Counted from the stretch's first letter, positions 25,935 through 35,310 are shown. The stretch: 64,000 nucleotides of DNA from Pedobacter heparinus DSM 2366 (GCF_000023825.1 NC_013061.1:868001-932000); one strand, 5' to 3'. The notes: a model not told the origin generated them from the sequence alone. Program-made: numbers and translations.

Positions 25935-27017
25935 ATGAATAAAAGGTTCAAAAAAATAATCAGACAAATACACTTGTGGCTGGGCTTAGGCACCGGTCTA
26001 ATTGTATTTGTGGTTAGCATTACCGGTGGCCTGTATGTTTTTGAAGAAGAGATCAGGGAAGCTACACAGACTGATCGACTGTATGTTCCGCTGCAGCAAA
26101 AACCCTTTATAGGACTGGATAAAGTGATTGGCAATTTTGAAAAACTGGCACCAAAAGAAAAGATCACCGTTTTAAGAATTACCAACGGACAAGCAAATGC
26201 TACGGTAGAAATAGCAGCTAAAAATAAAATCTATTACTTTAATCCTTACACCGGAGAATTGGTGTACAAAGGTGGACGCGATTGGCTGGAGACGGTTAAA
26301 GAGATCCATATGACCCTGTTGATGGGTGAAACGGGCAAATTTATTCAACGCTGGTCGGTAGTCATATTTGTATTCATGCTGATCACCGGTCTTGTTTTAT
26401 GGTTCCCCCGTCAGTTAAGGCTGCTAAAACAGTCGCTCAGCATTAAATGGAAAGGCTCATTTAAACGGATAAATTATGACCTGCATAATGTATTGGGCTT
26501 TTATGCTTCCTGGCTGCTGCTCGTAATTTCGCTGACAGGTCTGTTCTTTGCCTTTAAGGAAGTTAAAATGGTGGCCAGTTTTTTTACCGGCTCAAAACTC
26601 AGCAGTGGAAAAGTGGAACCCTCCCTTAAGCCTGCTGTAATTGAACCGCTGGCAATAAGGTACAATAGGCTTTATGAAAACATGATGATTAAATATCCTG
26701 GTGCTGTTACAACCAGTATTTCGGTAAGAAAAGGAGGTGAACTTCGGCTCAGGATGATCTACCCATACCGATGGGCGCGTAACCAGAATACCTTTTTCTT
26801 TGATGAGGCAAGCGGACAGCTGTTGCGTGCAAAGCTATACAAGGAGTATAATGGGGCTGATCTGGTAGAGGCCACAAATTATGACCTTCATACCGGCAGG
26901 TTATTCGGCTTGCCCGGTAAAATTATTGCTTGCCTGGCAGCACTGATCTCGGCCAGTTTGCCGGTTACCGGGTTGATCATCTGGCTGAAAAAAAAACGTA
27001 AGCGCAGGTTTATCTGA
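25935..27017 (+). CDS. PepSY-associated transmembrane protein (iron-siderophore reductase-like)
   Basis: Four membrane segments are visible: WLGLGTGLIVFVVSITGGLY, WSVVIFVFMLITGLVLWF, VLGFYASWLLLVISLTGLFF and AALISASLPVTGLIIWL. PepSY-type features are the early ITGGLYVFEEEIRE and the LHTGRLFGLPGK motif before the last helix. The protein has a basic C-terminus (KKKRKRRFI). Family members (FoxB/FsrB-like) sit in the inner membrane beside siderophore receptors and are thought to reduce or release iron from the siderophore. It is 2 nt after the receptor gene. Its 3' end overlaps the convergent phosphoesterase gene by 8 nt. Confidence 0.88.
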   Translation: MNKRFKKIIRQIHLWLGLGTGLIVFVVSITGGLYVFEEEIREATQTDRLYVPLQQKPFIGLDKVIGNFEKLAPKEKITVLRITNGQANATVEIAAKNKIYYFNPYTGELVYKGGRDWLETVKEIHMTLLMGETGKFIQRWSVVIFVFMLITGLVLWFPRQLRLLKQSLSIKWKGSFKRINYDLHNVLGFYASWLLLVISLTGLFFAFKEVKMVASFFTGSKLSSGKVEPSLKPAVIEPLAIRYNRLYENMMIKYPGAVTTSISVRKGGELRLRMIYPYRWARNQNTFFFDEASGQLLRAKLYKEYNGADLVEATNYDLHTGRLFGLPGKIIACLAALISASLPVTGLIIWLKKKRKRRFI

Positions 27018-28005
27018 TGTCTATCCGTTTGATGCAGCCATTAAAACCAGTCACAGAATCGGGCAGGCTGCCTAATGCTATAGGCATATTGTTTTCAGGC
27101 ATAAAAGTATTGAAGCTGAAATTTTTAGGCGTTTTAACTGGTATTTCAATGATAGAATAGGCTTTTTTTGCAGGCTCCTGATGACCTAGGATAGGACGGG
27201 GGCCATTGCCAATACAGCCGGCATTGAACAATATCACCCCATTTTTATGTGCCGGGAAATAGGCATGCTGATGGCCGCTGATATACATATCAATGTTGTT
27301 GTCTTTAAAGAAATTAAGGCTCTGGTCTGCATTTTCGTTTACTTCACCAGGCTTGTTTTTATCAGCCACAATTGCATAAAGCGGTAAATGACCCAACAAG
27401 ATGCGAAAGCCTGCGTTTGTAGCTGCTTTGCTTTTCAGCTGCACCTTCATCCATTCCAGTACTTCGGGTTTTATTTTTGCCGATGAGGCATCCCAGCTGA
27501 CGAAGAATACATTATTGCTCACGTAGCTAAAATAAAAAGGATAATGCGTATTGTCGGCAAAATCAAGATGGGTAGCTCCAATGTGTTTGTCCCAGAATTG
27601 TTTGGCGGCTATACGGTCCTTTACAAATCCCGGGGAGGCATCATGGTTCCCCAGAGTAAAGCCGAAAGGGATTTTTAAATCGCTGATAGGTTTTAAAACA
27701 GTTTGATCAAAAACTGTCCACATACTGTCAATGCGGGTTTCCGTAAGTGAAGCTTTCTGGCCGGCTACCATATCCCCACCACACAATATGATATCAGGTT
27801 TAATGGTTTTGATGCGGTCAATTACAGTTCTGATATCGGGGCTATAGCTAAGTGCGCCATAACTGGCATTCAGATCGCTGATTACCATAATTTTTAAGGC
27901 TTTCCCTGGTTTGGGTTGACCGCTGTTTTGCTGTACTTTGAAGGCCGTAATTATGGTAATGCTAAAGACCAGAAAAGCTGCTTTAATGAGGTTTGAGGTG
28001 GTCAT
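27010..28005 (-). CDS. Secreted calcineurin-like metallophosphoesterase
   Basis: An export signal (AAFLVFSITIITAFKV) precedes a calcineurin-type phosphoesterase: VISDLN, CGGDMV, LGNHDASPG, LLGHLPLYA and SGHQHAYF in the right order. The first metal motif reads Asp-Leu-Asn where D-x-H is usual, so one metal ligand is changed. The substrate (phospholipid, nucleotide or other phosphate ester) cannot be told. It overlaps the end of the convergent PepSY gene by 8 nt and follows the DinB-like gene on the same strand after 33 nt. Confidence 0.85.
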   Translation of the reverse strand: MTTSNLIKAAFLVFSITIITAFKVQQNSGQPKPGKALKIMVISDLNASYGALSYSPDIRTVIDRIKTIKPDIILCGGDMVAGQKASLTETRIDSMWTVFDQTVLKPISDLKIPFGFTLGNHDASPGFVKDRIAAKQFWDKHIGATHLDFADNTHYPFYFSYVSNNVFFVSWDASSAKIKPEVLEWMKVQLKSKAATNAGFRILLGHLPLYAIVADKNKPGEVNENADQSLNFFKDNNIDMYISGHQHAYFPAHKNGVILFNAGCIGNGPRPILGHQEPAKKAYSIIEIPVKTPKNFSFNTFMPENNMPIALGSLPDSVTGFNGCIKRIDIR

Positions 28006-28038
28006 GCCTTAAAGATACAATTCGGATTCCTTAAGCTT

Positions 28039-28536
28039 TTATATACTTTCTTCATACGTTGGACCGTACATACCTGGTACTTTATTTCCTGTAGCACGCA
28101 GGTAAACAATCATTTCACCACGATGGTGGTAAATGTGGTTAAAAAGAAATCCACGCGATACAATGCCCCTTGGCATAGGACCGAGAACCACCTGCTCACC
28201 TATTTTCATTGTCCAGTTGTCCTGCAGCTTCTCTTCAGTAAGCGATTTTAGTGCAGCCCTGGCCTTCTCTACATTACTTTCAAAAAGTGCAAGGGTAGCT
28301 TTGATATCATTAGGATCGCCGCGCTCAAGATGGTCACCTGCCATGTCGTACACATCTTTAGTGAGTGTACCCACATACCAATAGTAAATAATGGCAATAT
28401 GCTGGGCAAGCTGGCCCATAGTCCAGGAAATTTCTGATGGTTTATAGCCTAGGTCTTTTTGAGGGACCGCCTGTAATAATTTGCGCGTGCTGGTTACTTC
28501 ATGCTCAAATTCTTGTGTGAGGTATTGCAGTATCAT
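28039..28536 (-). CDS. DinB-like four-helix metal-binding protein
   Basis: The 165-residue protein has the DinB/YfiT pattern: His46 in MGQLAQHIAIIYYWY, and His134 and His138 in FLFNHIYHHRGEMIVYLRA, forming a three-His metal site in a four-helix bundle. Family members include thiol-dependent transferases (bacillithiol or mycothiol S-transferases and maleylpyruvate isomerases), but many have no known substrate. It is cytoplasmic, with no signal. A TATCTTTA box precedes it on the minus strand, one base off the TAnnTTTG consensus. Confidence 0.85.
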   Translation of the reverse strand: MILQYLTQEFEHEVTSTRKLLQAVPQKDLGYKPSEISWTMGQLAQHIAIIYYWYVGTLTKDVYDMAGDHLERGDPNDIKATLALFESNVEKARAALKSLTEEKLQDNWTMKIGEQVVLGPMPRGIVSRGFLFNHIYHHRGEMIVYLRATGNKVPGMYGPTYEESI

Positions 28537-28679
28537 ATCATCATAGATTAGAATAATAAAGATAGTGAATAAATTGTTTAACCTTTAAAGATGTAAACCA
28601 TTTTCATGCTGAATTGTTATTTGATCACATCGATCTGTTGCTTGTTGATCTGCTTTGGTTAATTGAAGGAGGAAATACT

Positions 28680-29756
28680 GTGGAAACATTTTCTGTTGAG
28701 TTTAAAGTGGGTAGTCTGGAGCTGGAGGCCATAGTAACGGCTTTTGACTACCATCGCCGTTTTAAAGTTGAGTTTGTGACGAATGAAGATAACCCGATCA
28801 TCCTGCTGCGTTCGGAGGCTGGGGAATGGAAGGTGGAACAACCCGGACAGCGAACAATCCCGGAAAAGGGTTTTCAGGAGCTTGGAGAGGCCATAGATAA
28901 GCACCTTGATAAAATATACTCCATAAAAAACATATTGGTGCTGATCGACTTTTCTGCGGCTGCATTGAATGCTGCAAGATATGCTGCTGTAATTACGACA
29001 AGGTTTAAAACTTCCAGTATTATTTTATACCACTCCGTTTCAGTCCCGCTGGCTACCGATGTTCCTTTGCAAAATCCGCCGCCTGCTATAGATTTTCAGA
29101 CTGAAAGTATTAGGGAGCTGAACAAGCTAAAAAAGGAAATAGAACTGATGGTTGCTGATGACATTACGGTAACTGTACGTTGCGATGAGCGCCCGCTGGC
29201 AGCAGCGGTGAATATCCTTGCCGAGCAATTACAACTTGGCCTTGTGGTTATGGGTACGACAGGCAAAAGTAACCTTGAAAAAATATTTATAGGTAGCAAT
29301 GCCGTTCATATAGCCGATGCATGCAGGGTGCCCCTGCTTATTGTACCTAAAGAGGCTGTATTTGCAGATATACAGCGGGTGCTGTTTGCCTGTGACCTTA
29401 AAAAGGTAATTGAAACTATACCCACACGGCCTATAAAAACCTTGATTCATGCGCTGAATGCAAAGCTGTATATTTTAAATGTTGCGAAAAATACCGCCAG
29501 CTTTAATCCTGATACCATAGCCGAACTGGCGGCCCTGCACCGCCTGTGGGACGATGAGGAGCCTGAATATCATTATACTGACCATGAAGATCTGGTAGCC
29601 GGAATTATGGAATTTGCCAGTGAGCAGCAAATTCAGCTGTTGGTTACCGTGCCCAGGGCTTATGGTTTTTTTGAGGGATTGTTTCACCGTAGCCTGACCA
29701 GTAAATTGGCCTATCATACCAACCTTCCCCTGTTGCTGTTCCGTGAAGATAAATAA
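28680..29756 (+). CDS. Tandem universal stress protein with extra N-terminal domain (GTG start)
   Basis: The first UspA domain begins at SIKNILVLIDFSAAALNAAR and ends with the nucleotide-binding signature VVMGTTGKSNLEKIFIGSNA (G-x2-G-x9-G[ST]) and VPLLIVPKE. A second, degenerate domain (IQRVLFACDLKKV to NLPLLLFRED) follows without that signature. About 75 residues of unrecognised sequence precede both. A start at GTG 28680 is chosen because GGAGGA lies 6-7 nt upstream, an unusually strong Shine-Dalgarno for this phylum; the frame's TTG at 28614 has none. Cytoplasmic; role probably in stress adaptation. Confidence 0.82.
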   Translation: METFSVEFKVGSLELEAIVTAFDYHRRFKVEFVTNEDNPIILLRSEAGEWKVEQPGQRTIPEKGFQELGEAIDKHLDKIYSIKNILVLIDFSAAALNAARYAAVITTRFKTSSIILYHSVSVPLATDVPLQNPPPAIDFQTESIRELNKLKKEIELMVADDITVTVRCDERPLAAAVNILAEQLQLGLVVMGTTGKSNLEKIFIGSNAVHIADACRVPLLIVPKEAVFADIQRVLFACDLKKVIETIPTRPIKTLIHALNAKLYILNVAKNTASFNPDTIAELAALHRLWDDEEPEYHYTDHEDLVAGIMEFASEQQIQLLVTVPRAYGFFEGLFHRSLTSKLAYHTNLPLLLFREDK

Positions 29757-29767
29757 TCCTCCTGCCT

Positions 29768-29792
29768 GCAACGTTCTCCCGGCAACGTTCTC
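29768..29792 (+). promoter_or_regulatory. Candidate LacI-family operator, site A
   Basis: Two AACGTTCTC copies, at 29770-29778 and 29784-29792, lie 59 bp before the ATG at 29851. On the minus strand this reads GAGAACGTTG-ccggg-AGAACGTTGC. It shares the GAGAACGTT half with sites at 31914 and 44470, but the spacer between AACGTT cores is 8 bp rather than 6, so it may be a weaker site. Confidence 0.5.
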
Positions 29793-29850
29793 GCTGTTTT
29801 TATTACTCTTATCCTGAAAATGACAAGGTGATATCAATATTTTTGAAGCT

Positions 29851-31029
29851 ATGAAAACTTTACTTTACAGCTTCCTTATCCTTTCAGGAACCACCCTGTT
29901 TGCACAGCATAAGCGCTCAGATCCATTTCCGGAAATCCCTTCGGGAGGAATAGCCCTGGCACAGGTCTTTGATTCTAAAGTTACTGATCCCAGTCAATAT
30001 ACAGCCCATCTGTCTAAGGTCTGTTACATCTGGGGTGCTTTGAAAGCTGAACAGCCGGCGGGTGTTATCGCAAGTAAGTATTTTCCCTCTATCCGTACCC
30101 CAGATAAAAAACTATCCATAGCCTGGTATCAGGAATATCATCCCGACTGGGTCATGTACCAGGAAGACAGGATTACACCTGCTTATGGCTACGTTTATAG
30201 TTATGGCGGTTTAACGCCACTGGATGTTTCCAATCCGGAAGTTCAGGAGTTTTATTTCAATACGTTTATTTTACCTGCTGTAAAAAGTGGCTATAAAATG
30301 GTTGCTATGGACAATGTTGACCTGGGCAACTGGCCAAAAAGTGCAGGCCATTTTAAAGGGAAAGAATGGGTGCAACTGTATACCGGTAAAAAGGATGATC
30401 CTGTTTTTCAGCAGAACATGATCAGTTGGATGCAGTATTTAAGTGCTAAACTCCGGCCCCTTGGCGTCCGTGTCTCGGCTAATATCAAGGCCACCACTGC
30501 CAGTGCAGAAGTGATATTAAAAGTAATTGATGCTGTTGACATGTGGGTTGATGAAACTGGTTTCTGCCATCGCGGAGAAAACATTACAGGTGGTGCCTGG
30601 AAAAAAGCCTTCCTTTTTTTAAGAAAGGTAGCACCTGTAAAGGCTTATGTATCCATTAATCAGGTAAAGGGGCTGGTGCCGCAAGCACCGGCAGCACAAA
30701 TAGAATGGGTATTGGCCAACTACCTGTTATCGCGTGGCCCTCAAAGTTTGCTTGCGCTTGCAGAATATGGAAAAACTACTGTTTATCATTATTTTGATTA
30801 CCGTAAGGAAATGGATGTGGCCATTGGTGAACCCGTTGCCGAGCCTGAAGAAAGCGGCAGCGGTGCCTGGATCCGGCCGTATACCAGGGGACTCTGTCTG
30901 GTAAATCCATCTGCGGTTAATGTCGCTGCAGTTCAACTCCCCAAAGGCAAATGGAAAACATTGCGGGGAAATGTAATAGAGAACGAGGTAAATATGGATC
31001 CGGCTTCAGGACTTGTTTTAACCAGGTAA
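29851..31029 (+). CDS. Putative secreted glycoside hydrolase, TIM-barrel-like (unrecognised family)
   Basis: A signal peptide (LLYSFLILSGTTLFAQ) precedes about 375 residues that read as an (alpha/beta)8 barrel: LSIAWYQEYHPDWVMYQED, GYKMVAMDNVDLGNW, PLGVRVSANIKATT, AVDMWVDETGF, VKAYVSINQVKG. Acidic residues at strand ends (AMDNVD, WVDETG) could be catalytic, as in hypothetical glycosidase families and GH114-type endo-galactosaminidases, but no family is certain. Site A lies upstream, so it probably belongs to the LacI-controlled locus. Its 3' end forms one arm of an 11-bp inverted repeat facing the convergent esterase gene. Confidence 0.6.
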   Translation: MKTLLYSFLILSGTTLFAQHKRSDPFPEIPSGGIALAQVFDSKVTDPSQYTAHLSKVCYIWGALKAEQPAGVIASKYFPSIRTPDKKLSIAWYQEYHPDWVMYQEDRITPAYGYVYSYGGLTPLDVSNPEVQEFYFNTFILPAVKSGYKMVAMDNVDLGNWPKSAGHFKGKEWVQLYTGKKDDPVFQQNMISWMQYLSAKLRPLGVRVSANIKATTASAEVILKVIDAVDMWVDETGFCHRGENITGGAWKKAFLFLRKVAPVKAYVSINQVKGLVPQAPAAQIEWVLANYLLSRGPQSLLALAEYGKTTVYHYFDYRKEMDVAIGEPVAEPEESGSGAWIRPYTRGLCLVNPSAVNVAAVQLPKGKWKTLRGNVIENEVNMDPASGLVLTR

Positions 31030-31048
31030 AGTTCAGCCCTGAAGCCGG
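31000..31048. repeat. 11-bp inverted repeat across the stop codon, possible terminator
   Basis: CCGGCTTCAGG at 31000-31010 is the exact reverse complement of CCTGAAGCCGG at 31038-31048, with 27 nt between. It straddles the stop of the plus-strand gene (31027-31029) and lies next to the stop of the convergent esterase. No T-run follows, so a Rho-independent terminator is not proven. Confidence 0.45.
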
Positions 31049-31056
31049 CCAGAGCA

Positions 31057-31833
31057 TTATTTCAGATAGCCGGCCAGCGGCGATTTTATTTCTTTTAGCC
31101 CTTGTGCGGCAAGACGCGCCATTTCGGTAGCACCAAATACACACAAATGGCTGTCGTCTTTTTTACCTTCAGGCAGTTTGGTAAATTTTCCCGGTTCAAT
31201 ATACAGGAATAGTTTTTTAGATTCCTCAGGACCATACCCTTCAACAAGGTCCCACGATTTTTGATACATATCTATCAAAGGGACGTTGATTTCTTTGGCA
31301 AGGTTGCGTACCGCTGTCACATAATCTCCGTAAGTATCGCGCAGCTTGCCATCTTTACCAAAGCTTCTGCGTACCAGTGAGGTAAACAGAATGGGATATG
31401 CCCCTTTAGCCTTTGTTTCATTTACATAATTCAGCAGGTTTTGCCTATAGGTGGTTTGCGGATCTGTATGTCTGGCAGTATCGGGTTTCTGGTCGTTGCC
31501 GCCAAACATAATGAATACATAATCACCGGCTTTTACCTGGTCTATAACCGGTTTCCAATGACCTTCGGTCCTGAAGCTTTTAGAGCTCCTACCGCTGCGG
31601 GCCGCATTATGGATCAGCACTTGATCATTAAAAAAACCGGGCATCATTTGCATCCAGCCCCTGATGGGATAATTGTCGCCACCAAATTGTGAAAGGTAAC
31701 TGGGGGCAAAATCGCACATGGTAGAGTCGCCGATAGAATATATGGTTATCTTTTTCCGCTCGTTCTTAAAGCTGACCAGTACAAACAATATTATTAATGA
31801 GGCGATTAAGGGTTTTAATGTCGGTTTCATCAT
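31057..31833 (-). CDS. CE12-like rhamnogalacturonan acetylesterase (SGNH hydrolase)
   Basis: Block I IYSIGDSTMCDF holds the catalytic Ser. The oxyanion blocks are GWMQMMPGFF/IHNAARSGRSSKSF and FIMFGGNDQK, and DDSHLCVFGA carries the Asp/His pair. This order and the 258-aa length fit the rhamnogalacturonan acetylesterase/YesY group, which removes acetyl groups from pectin-type or other acidic polysaccharides. The N-terminus (LIASLIILFVLVSF) is a signal peptide or anchor. The gene is divergent from the SusC gene at 32051, and the operator-like site B lies between them 80 bp from its start, which suggests shared control. Confidence 0.88.
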   Translation of the reverse strand: MMKPTLKPLIASLIILFVLVSFKNERKKITIYSIGDSTMCDFAPSYLSQFGGDNYPIRGWMQMMPGFFNDQVLIHNAARSGRSSKSFRTEGHWKPVIDQVKAGDYVFIMFGGNDQKPDTARHTDPQTTYRQNLLNYVNETKAKGAYPILFTSLVRRSFGKDGKLRDTYGDYVTAVRNLAKEINVPLIDMYQKSWDLVEGYGPEESKKLFLYIEPGKFTKLPEGKKDDSHLCVFGATEMARLAAQGLKEIKSPLAGYLK

Positions 31834-31913
31834 GATTTAAATTTAGGGTTTTAATCTTTACGAAGATACTTTTCAGGCCCTTGCCGAAAGCCAATCCAAT
31901 GTATAAAATTAAT

Positions 31914-31937
31914 GAGAACGCTATCGATAACGTTCTC
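31914..31937. promoter_or_regulatory. Candidate LacI-family operator, site B
   Basis: A 24-bp near-perfect palindrome has arms GAGAACG (31914-31920) and CGTTCTC (31931-31937) around CTATCGATAA. Only one symmetric base pair is broken. It lies between the divergent esterase (start 31833) and susC (start 32051) genes. Another overlapping half, AACGTTCTCGGTAACGGTTG, follows from 31929. Confidence 0.65.
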
Positions 31938-32050
31938 GGTAACGGTTGCATACTTTTTTAACCTCAAATCGGTTATATCTTCATCAGAATAATGTAATCT
32001 TGTTATAAAACGATAGGTCAATCGTGCTAAACCAGCTATAACCAAACATT

Positions 32051-35000
32051 ATGAAAAGATCTATACCACTACTTTTTATTTTGCTGCTCTTTGCAGGCAT
32101 TTCTTTTTCACAGCAACAGAACCGTACAATCTCGGGTAAAGTTATGAGCCAGGCAGAAGATGAACTGCTGGCTGGCGTATCTGTGGGTATAAAAGGAAAA
32201 CCTACGGCAGTGAGCACAGACATCAACGGGGCTTTTAAAATAACCCTTCCCTTAAACGGAGAAATAACGCTTGTATTTAAATACATGGGCTACAAACCCA
32301 GAGAAGTAAAAGTTACAGATGAAAAGGAGCTGACGGTAAGGATGCAGCCAGAAGCCTATATGCTGAACGAGGTGGTTAGCATTGGTTACAAAACCTTGCA
32401 GCGCAAAGACATTACGGGTGCAGTGGCTTCAGTAAATGCAAGGCAACTGAAAGATATCCCCATTAACTCGGCAGCAGAAGCGCTGGCAGGCCGGTTGGCT
32501 GGAGTTCAGGTTACCGCAAATGAAGGTATGCCCGGCTCGGATGTGAGGATCCTTGTTAGGGGTGGAGGTTCCATTACGCAAAGTAACGCGCCTTTATACG
32601 TCATAGACGGGGTGCAGGTAGAGGATGGGCTGTCGAACATTGCACCATCAGATATAGAATCTGTTGAGGTTTTAAAAGATGCTTCAGAAACTGCTATTTA
32701 TGGTGCAAGGGGCGCAAACGGAGTAATTGTGGTGACTACCAAAGGGGGGCGGGAAGCTAAGACCAGGATCAGCTATGACGGTTTTTTCGGACTGGCACAA
32801 TTGCAGCGTAAACTGGAAGTGATGAGCCCCTATGATTTTGTACTCAGACAATATGAAAGGAGCCGTGGCCTGACCAATAATGAAACTGCCTTTCAGCAGG
32901 TTTACGGCGATTTTGCAGATCTGGGCCAGTATAAAAACATTGCAGGAATAGACTGGCAGGAAAAAACCTTTGGCCGCGATGCAGTTTCGCAGACCCATAC
33001 AATTGCCCTAACCGGTGGAGGAAAGGCCACCACTTTTAATGTGAGCTATACCAACAATGCGCAGCAGGGCATCATGCTGAATTCGAAGTTCAACAGGCAG
33101 CTGATCAATTTAAAGCTAGACCACCGTGCCAGTGAAAAGCTGAGGGCAGGCTTCGGCATGCGGTACAACGATCAGAAAATCAATGGCTCTGGTGTTTCCA
33201 CCAGCGAAACAACAGCTACCTACAGCCTGCTTAGGCATACCATTAAATACAAGCCTTTAAACACCACCGGTTTAAGTGATGACGTACAGGACGAGGATTA
33301 TTTTAATGATACCAATACCGGCAATGGCCTGGGTGTACTGAACCCTATTCAGTTGAGTGATGCCCAATACCGGAACCGGCCTTCAAACAACCTGAACATC
33401 AATGGTTACCTTAATTATATATTAACCAAAGGCCTTTCTTTCAGATCTACCGCAGGAGTTAATTTTACCAATACTACCATCAATTCCTTTGATGATTATT
33501 TTACTTCCAATGCCCGTCAGAACGGTGGCGGTCTGCCCATTGTTAACATTAACAATACCAAACGTTTCAGCCTCAACAACTCTAATGTATTCACCTATAC
33601 TTTAAAAAAGAAGGCCCATAACTTTAGTGCATTACTCGGACAGGAAATCTATAATTTAAGGGACGAGGTGAAGCTGGACCAGCTGAAACAGTTTTCTATG
33701 GGCATTACACCCGAAAAGGCTTTGGGCCAGCTTAGTCTGGGCGTCAGCTCGCCACTGTTCCCGGCCAATGTCATCACCGAGAGCCACCTGCTTTCGTTCT
33801 TTGGTGGCCTGAATTATGCCTACAATGATAAATACCTGGCAAAGCTGACCTTCCGTACCGATGGTTCTTCAAAATTTGCAACAGATAAACGCTGGGGCTA
33901 TTTCCCTTCCGGGTCAATAGGATGGCGCATCTCAAAAGAAGATTTTATGAAGGATGTGCATTTTATTTCTGACCTGAAACTCCGCGCCAGCTATGGGGCT
34001 TCGGGCAATAACAGGATTGACGATTACCTTTACCTGACCACTTTTACCACCAATGCCAAATATGCTTTAAATGAGATCGTAAACGCTGGTTTTACCTCTT
34101 CTTCATTGGCCAATAAAAACCTGAAATGGGAAACTACAGTAACACAGAATATCGGTTTGGACATCGCCCTTTGGGATAACCGCCTGCAACTGAATATTGA
34201 TGCGTATAAAAACAAGGTGAAAGACCTTTTACTGAATGTGCGGATACCATCTATTTCCGGTTACACCACACAACTCCAGAATGTAGGGCAAACCTCTAAT
34301 AAAGGACTGGAATTTCAGTTAAATGCCATTCCGGTACAGAACAAGAATTTCTCCTGGACAACCAATTTCAACCTTGCCTTTAACCGGAATAATATTGACA
34401 GGCTGTCTACCGCCTCCAGTTATCTTCCTGCACCAGCCGTATCTTTTGTTTCCGGTCAGCCTTCCGACTATATCGTTAAAGTAGGTAAGCCCGTAGGTTC
34501 TATGTACGGTTTTGTATCGGATGGTTTTTATAAAGTAGATGATTTTAACTATGATCCAGCTACGCAAATTTATACGCTTAAAGCAGGGGTAGCCGATGTA
34601 TCTGGTGTAATTGGTACAGCACAACCGGGCTGGATGAAACTGAAAGACCGTGATGGCGATAACATCATTACGGAAAATGACAAGGACATCATCGGCAATG
34701 CCACACCTAAATTTACAGGGGGCTTTAATCAGCAGTTTACTTACAAAAATTTTGACATGAGCATGTTTGTGAACTTTGTTGTTGGCAATGATATTTACAA
34801 TGCCAACAAAGTGGAGTTTACCAACAGCTATACACCCAATACCAATATGCTGGCCATTATGAACAACCGCTGGAAAATGATTGATGCCAATGGTGTGGTA
34901 GTACAAAAGGTGACTGTAACAGGTGGGGTGGCCCAGGTAACCGGCATAGCACCGGACCAGCTGGCGGCACTGAACAAGGATGCGAACATTTGGATGCCCA

Positions 35001-35293
35001 TCAGTGGTACAGGTGCTTTTTATCCTACCTCATGGGCAGTTGAAGATGGTTCTTTTCTACGACTCAATAACATTACCCTGGGGTATACTTTTCCGGTTAA
35101 ACTGCTGAGCAGGGCAAAAATAAACAAGCTTCGGGTATATGTTACGGCAAATAATGTGGCCGTTATAACCGGCTATTCCGGTTTTGACCCCGAAGTGAAT
35201 GTCCGCAGTTCCAATCCGGTAACGCCGGGGGTAGATTATTCCGCTTATCCGCGCAGCCGCACTTATCTGTTTGGCATTAACCTTTCCCTTTAA
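32051..35293 (+). CDS. SusC-like TonB-dependent transporter (LacI-controlled locus)
   Basis: A signal peptide (LLFILLLFAGISFSQQ) precedes a regulatory-like domain (about 25-105), the SusC box (LNEVVSIGYKTLQRKDITGA, with Ser-Ile where Val-Ile/Val-Val is usual), plug motifs LYVIDGVQV and SETAIYGARGANGVIVVTTK, and a beta-barrel ending LFGINLSL. Length 1080 aa is normal. It should import oligosaccharides released by the secreted lyase of this locus. TAATCTTG at 31995-32002 is a one-mismatch -7 box; operator-like site B lies about 60 bp upstream of it. Confidence 0.94.
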   Translation: MKRSIPLLFILLLFAGISFSQQQNRTISGKVMSQAEDELLAGVSVGIKGKPTAVSTDINGAFKITLPLNGEITLVFKYMGYKPREVKVTDEKELTVRMQPEAYMLNEVVSIGYKTLQRKDITGAVASVNARQLKDIPINSAAEALAGRLAGVQVTANEGMPGSDVRILVRGGGSITQSNAPLYVIDGVQVEDGLSNIAPSDIESVEVLKDASETAIYGARGANGVIVVTTKGGREAKTRISYDGFFGLAQLQRKLEVMSPYDFVLRQYERSRGLTNNETAFQQVYGDFADLGQYKNIAGIDWQEKTFGRDAVSQTHTIALTGGGKATTFNVSYTNNAQQGIMLNSKFNRQLINLKLDHRASEKLRAGFGMRYNDQKINGSGVSTSETTATYSLLRHTIKYKPLNTTGLSDDVQDEDYFNDTNTGNGLGVLNPIQLSDAQYRNRPSNNLNINGYLNYILTKGLSFRSTAGVNFTNTTINSFDDYFTSNARQNGGGLPIVNINNTKRFSLNNSNVFTYTLKKKAHNFSALLGQEIYNLRDEVKLDQLKQFSMGITPEKALGQLSLGVSSPLFPANVITESHLLSFFGGLNYAYNDKYLAKLTFRTDGSSKFATDKRWGYFPSGSIGWRISKEDFMKDVHFISDLKLRASYGASGNNRIDDYLYLTTFTTNAKYALNEIVNAGFTSSSLANKNLKWETTVTQNIGLDIALWDNRLQLNIDAYKNKVKDLLLNVRIPSISGYTTQLQNVGQTSNKGLEFQLNAIPVQNKNFSWTTNFNLAFNRNNIDRLSTASSYLPAPAVSFVSGQPSDYIVKVGKPVGSMYGFVSDGFYKVDDFNYDPATQIYTLKAGVADVSGVIGTAQPGWMKLKDRDGDNIITENDKDIIGNATPKFTGGFNQQFTYKNFDMSMFVNFVVGNDIYNANKVEFTNSYTPNTNMLAIMNNRWKMIDANGVVVQKVTVTGGVAQVTGIAPDQLAALNKDANIWMPISGTGAFYPTSWAVEDGSFLRLNNITLGYTFPVKLLSRAKINKLRVYVTANNVAVITGYSGFDPEVNVRSSNPVTPGVDYSAYPRSRTYLFGINLSL

Positions 35294-35310
35294 CCTCAAC
35301 CACACAAAAG

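Noticed and set aside
29838..29845. TATTTTTG as a -7 promoter box for the TIM-barrel gene
   Set aside because: It lies 5 bp before the ATG, which would make the mRNA leaderless, and no -33 element is present.
31043..31076. Repeated AGCCGGCCAG as a separate hairpin
   Set aside because: It is a direct repeat with a self-complementary core; the 11-bp inverted repeat at 31000-31048 is the stronger structure.
34319..34906. 195-aa minus-strand open frame inside the second susC
   Set aside because: Shadow of the SusC barrel coding sequence.
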